This document shows, one piece after another, positions 62,901 to 64,000 of a stretch of 64,000 nucleotides of DNA; the first letter of the stretch is position 1; every line of letters starts with the position of its first letter. Source of the DNA: Timema cristinae. Lineage: Eukaryota > Arthropoda > Insecta > Phasmatodea > Timematidae. The position numbers and the translations under genes were made by a program. The DNA lies in contig JBCFYV010000218.1 in NCBI GenBank assembly GCA_039000515.1, positions 36,680 to 100,679 on the forward strand, in the 5' to 3' direction. Below the pieces are notes generated by a model, which had not been told where the DNA came from, ran no database searches, and was given only the letters and a program-made list of their open reading frames with translations.

Positions 62901-63138
62901 ATGAGAAATGAAAAGAGGTCGTGGGTACACGAATACAGCTTAGACAGAGATTATGATGGTGAATTTTTGTGAGTTTATAAGAAGATGAGAAATTATCCAG
63001 ATAGATTTTTAACTATTCACGGATGAGTGTAGATTCTTTTGATCATCTTCTAAGTAAAGTGCAAGACAAACTGTAGGGAATTTCTACAAACTTCAGAAAA
63101 GAAATTTCTGCAGAGCAGCGCTTGATTCTCGCATTAAG
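62901..63138 (+). pseudogene. PIF/Harbinger nuclease N-terminal remnant
   Basis: Reads EKRSWVHEYSLDRDYDGEF, a stop, then KMRNYPDRFLTIHG; in a shifted frame MSVDSFDHLLSKVQDKL, a stop, and TNFRKEISAEQRLILALR. This is the RRxWVH...GEF...P..FxxYxRMS...FD.LL order of PIF/Harbinger (HARBI1/ALP1-like) nucleases. It ends at a donor-like AAG|GTGAAT. The catalytic DDE part is not present downstream. Confidence 0.7.
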
Positions 63139-63317
63139 GTGAATTTTATTTTATATTTATATTAATTTAATTATAATTTTATTTATTTTACACTAAAGTA
63201 CAGTAACATTTTTTGTATGATACGAAAATAGTTTATTAGATCCAAAAATTCTGAATGAAACTTATATATATAGGCCTATATACCGTAAGGTAATCAAATG
63301 AGATATTTATTTAAAAC

Positions 63318-63735
63318 TTATGTATTTAAAAAAGAGTAAATAGCGTTTAGTTTGTAGGAGCTGATGCACTTCTGAATGAAGGTAGGTAGGTCGGCACTCC
63401 CAGTAGACACAGATGATACAGAGGATGGACCATAGTAGTGTGCCTGATGATATGGTTCCATCACTCCTGTTTGATTACTGGCGAAACCTCTGATTGTACC
63501 CGAACCTTACTGCGCTGCCTCATGCTCTGCCAAAATTAAATTTTGTATTTCTGACCGAATCCGGAGTTTTTTGTGTGGATGTAAATTCCTCCATGTACGG
63601 AAGAAGACCTTTGAAAAAAAAGCAGATCTAGATTGTTATCTGCACTAATATCCCTCTCTAGTAGCTCCACCTTCCACCTCTCAATGTCAAGTATTTCCCC
63701 CCCTCTATTTTGTGTTGGTCCTTTATTTCTGAAGT
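63318..63735 (-). pseudogene. MADF/BESS-like partner gene remnant
   Basis: Minus-strand pieces: ERDISADNNLDLLFF, shift, KGLLPYMEEF, shift, KLRIRSEIQNLILAEHEAAQ, stop, then a Ser/Tyr/Gly-rich tail ending SSYKLNAIYSFLNT. The DxxFFxSLLPxxxxxxxxxKLxxRxxIxxLI pattern is that of the BESS motif in MADF proteins. PIF/Harbinger elements carry a second, Myb/SANT/MADF-like gene, so this fits the nuclease remnant nearby on the other strand. Confidence 0.5.
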
Positions 63736-63800
63736 TGAGTTTCCGTTTATTTATATTTGCTCTTTTGATACTAATATCAATAATTTTTCCAGCTTGAGAG

Positions 63801-64000
63801 TGTGAAAAAAAAACATGTAAAAGGGGGGAAAAAACTTTTTTTTATTAAATATATTTATATATATATATTCCTCCTAAGGTTGTATATAAAAAATAGTTTA
63901 TTTTATTTAGCTCAGTTGCACGAGGAACTTAATCTCGGGACCTCTGGATTTAGGTAGGCACTTATACTTAAAGTTTATATTATATCGTAATGGAAAAAAT
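63801..64000 (+). mobile_element. LTR copy, truncated by window end
   Basis: Starts tgtgaaaaaa and matches 1,336-1,513 and the inverse of 6,850-7,060 (gctcagttgcacgaggaact, gacctctggatttaggtagg). Whether internal sequence follows cannot be seen. Confidence 0.7.

Overview
This window looks like nuclear DNA of an invertebrate animal. It is AT-rich and intron-containing, full of tRNA-derived SINEs, DNA transposon remnants, LTR pieces and satellites. Features are supported by reading frames, splice signals, motifs and internal self-comparison. No database search was possible. I cannot name the species; an arthropod-like genome is plausible but not proven.

Layout. 1-7,060: AT-rich DNA with a solo LTR and a broken LTR-retrotransposon gag/protease on the minus strand with its own LTR and primer-binding site. 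7,480-21,253: a 13.8 kb element bounded by ~0.7 kb terminal inverted repeats (TIRs). It carries a frameshifted protein-primed family B DNA polymerase of the Polinton/Maverick (adintovirus-like) type on the plus strand, candidate spliced leader exons in front of it, and three small minus-strand genes. No capsid, packaging ATPase, protease or integrase gene is visible. 21,280-25,000: host repeats plus a decayed second relative of that element.

25,231-40,258: the one clear host gene, glutaminase (GLS), on the minus strand. Six consecutive coding exons fit together in frame and carry catalytic residues. Its introns hold a 230-bp MITE, a 2.9 kb inverted-repeat element, a MULE remnant, a 61-bp satellite, a mariner-like remnant and several SINEs. 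The start of one GLS exon, with its splice acceptor, is tandemly copied four times in 72-bp, in-frame units.

42,866-60,127: a 17.3 kb foldback-like element. Two inverted arms of about 7.4 and 6.4 kb are built from the same ordered modules (GC-rich end, 105-bp satellite, ~32-bp satellite, ~0.6 kb single-copy spacer, ~138-bp repeat). They flank a 3.4 kb centre whose only convincing gene encodes a 165-aa protein. This is the most unusual object here.

60,700-64,000: remnants of a reverse-transcriptase element, a hAT transposase, a PIF/Harbinger nuclease with a MADF/BESS-like partner, and an LTR cut by the window edge.
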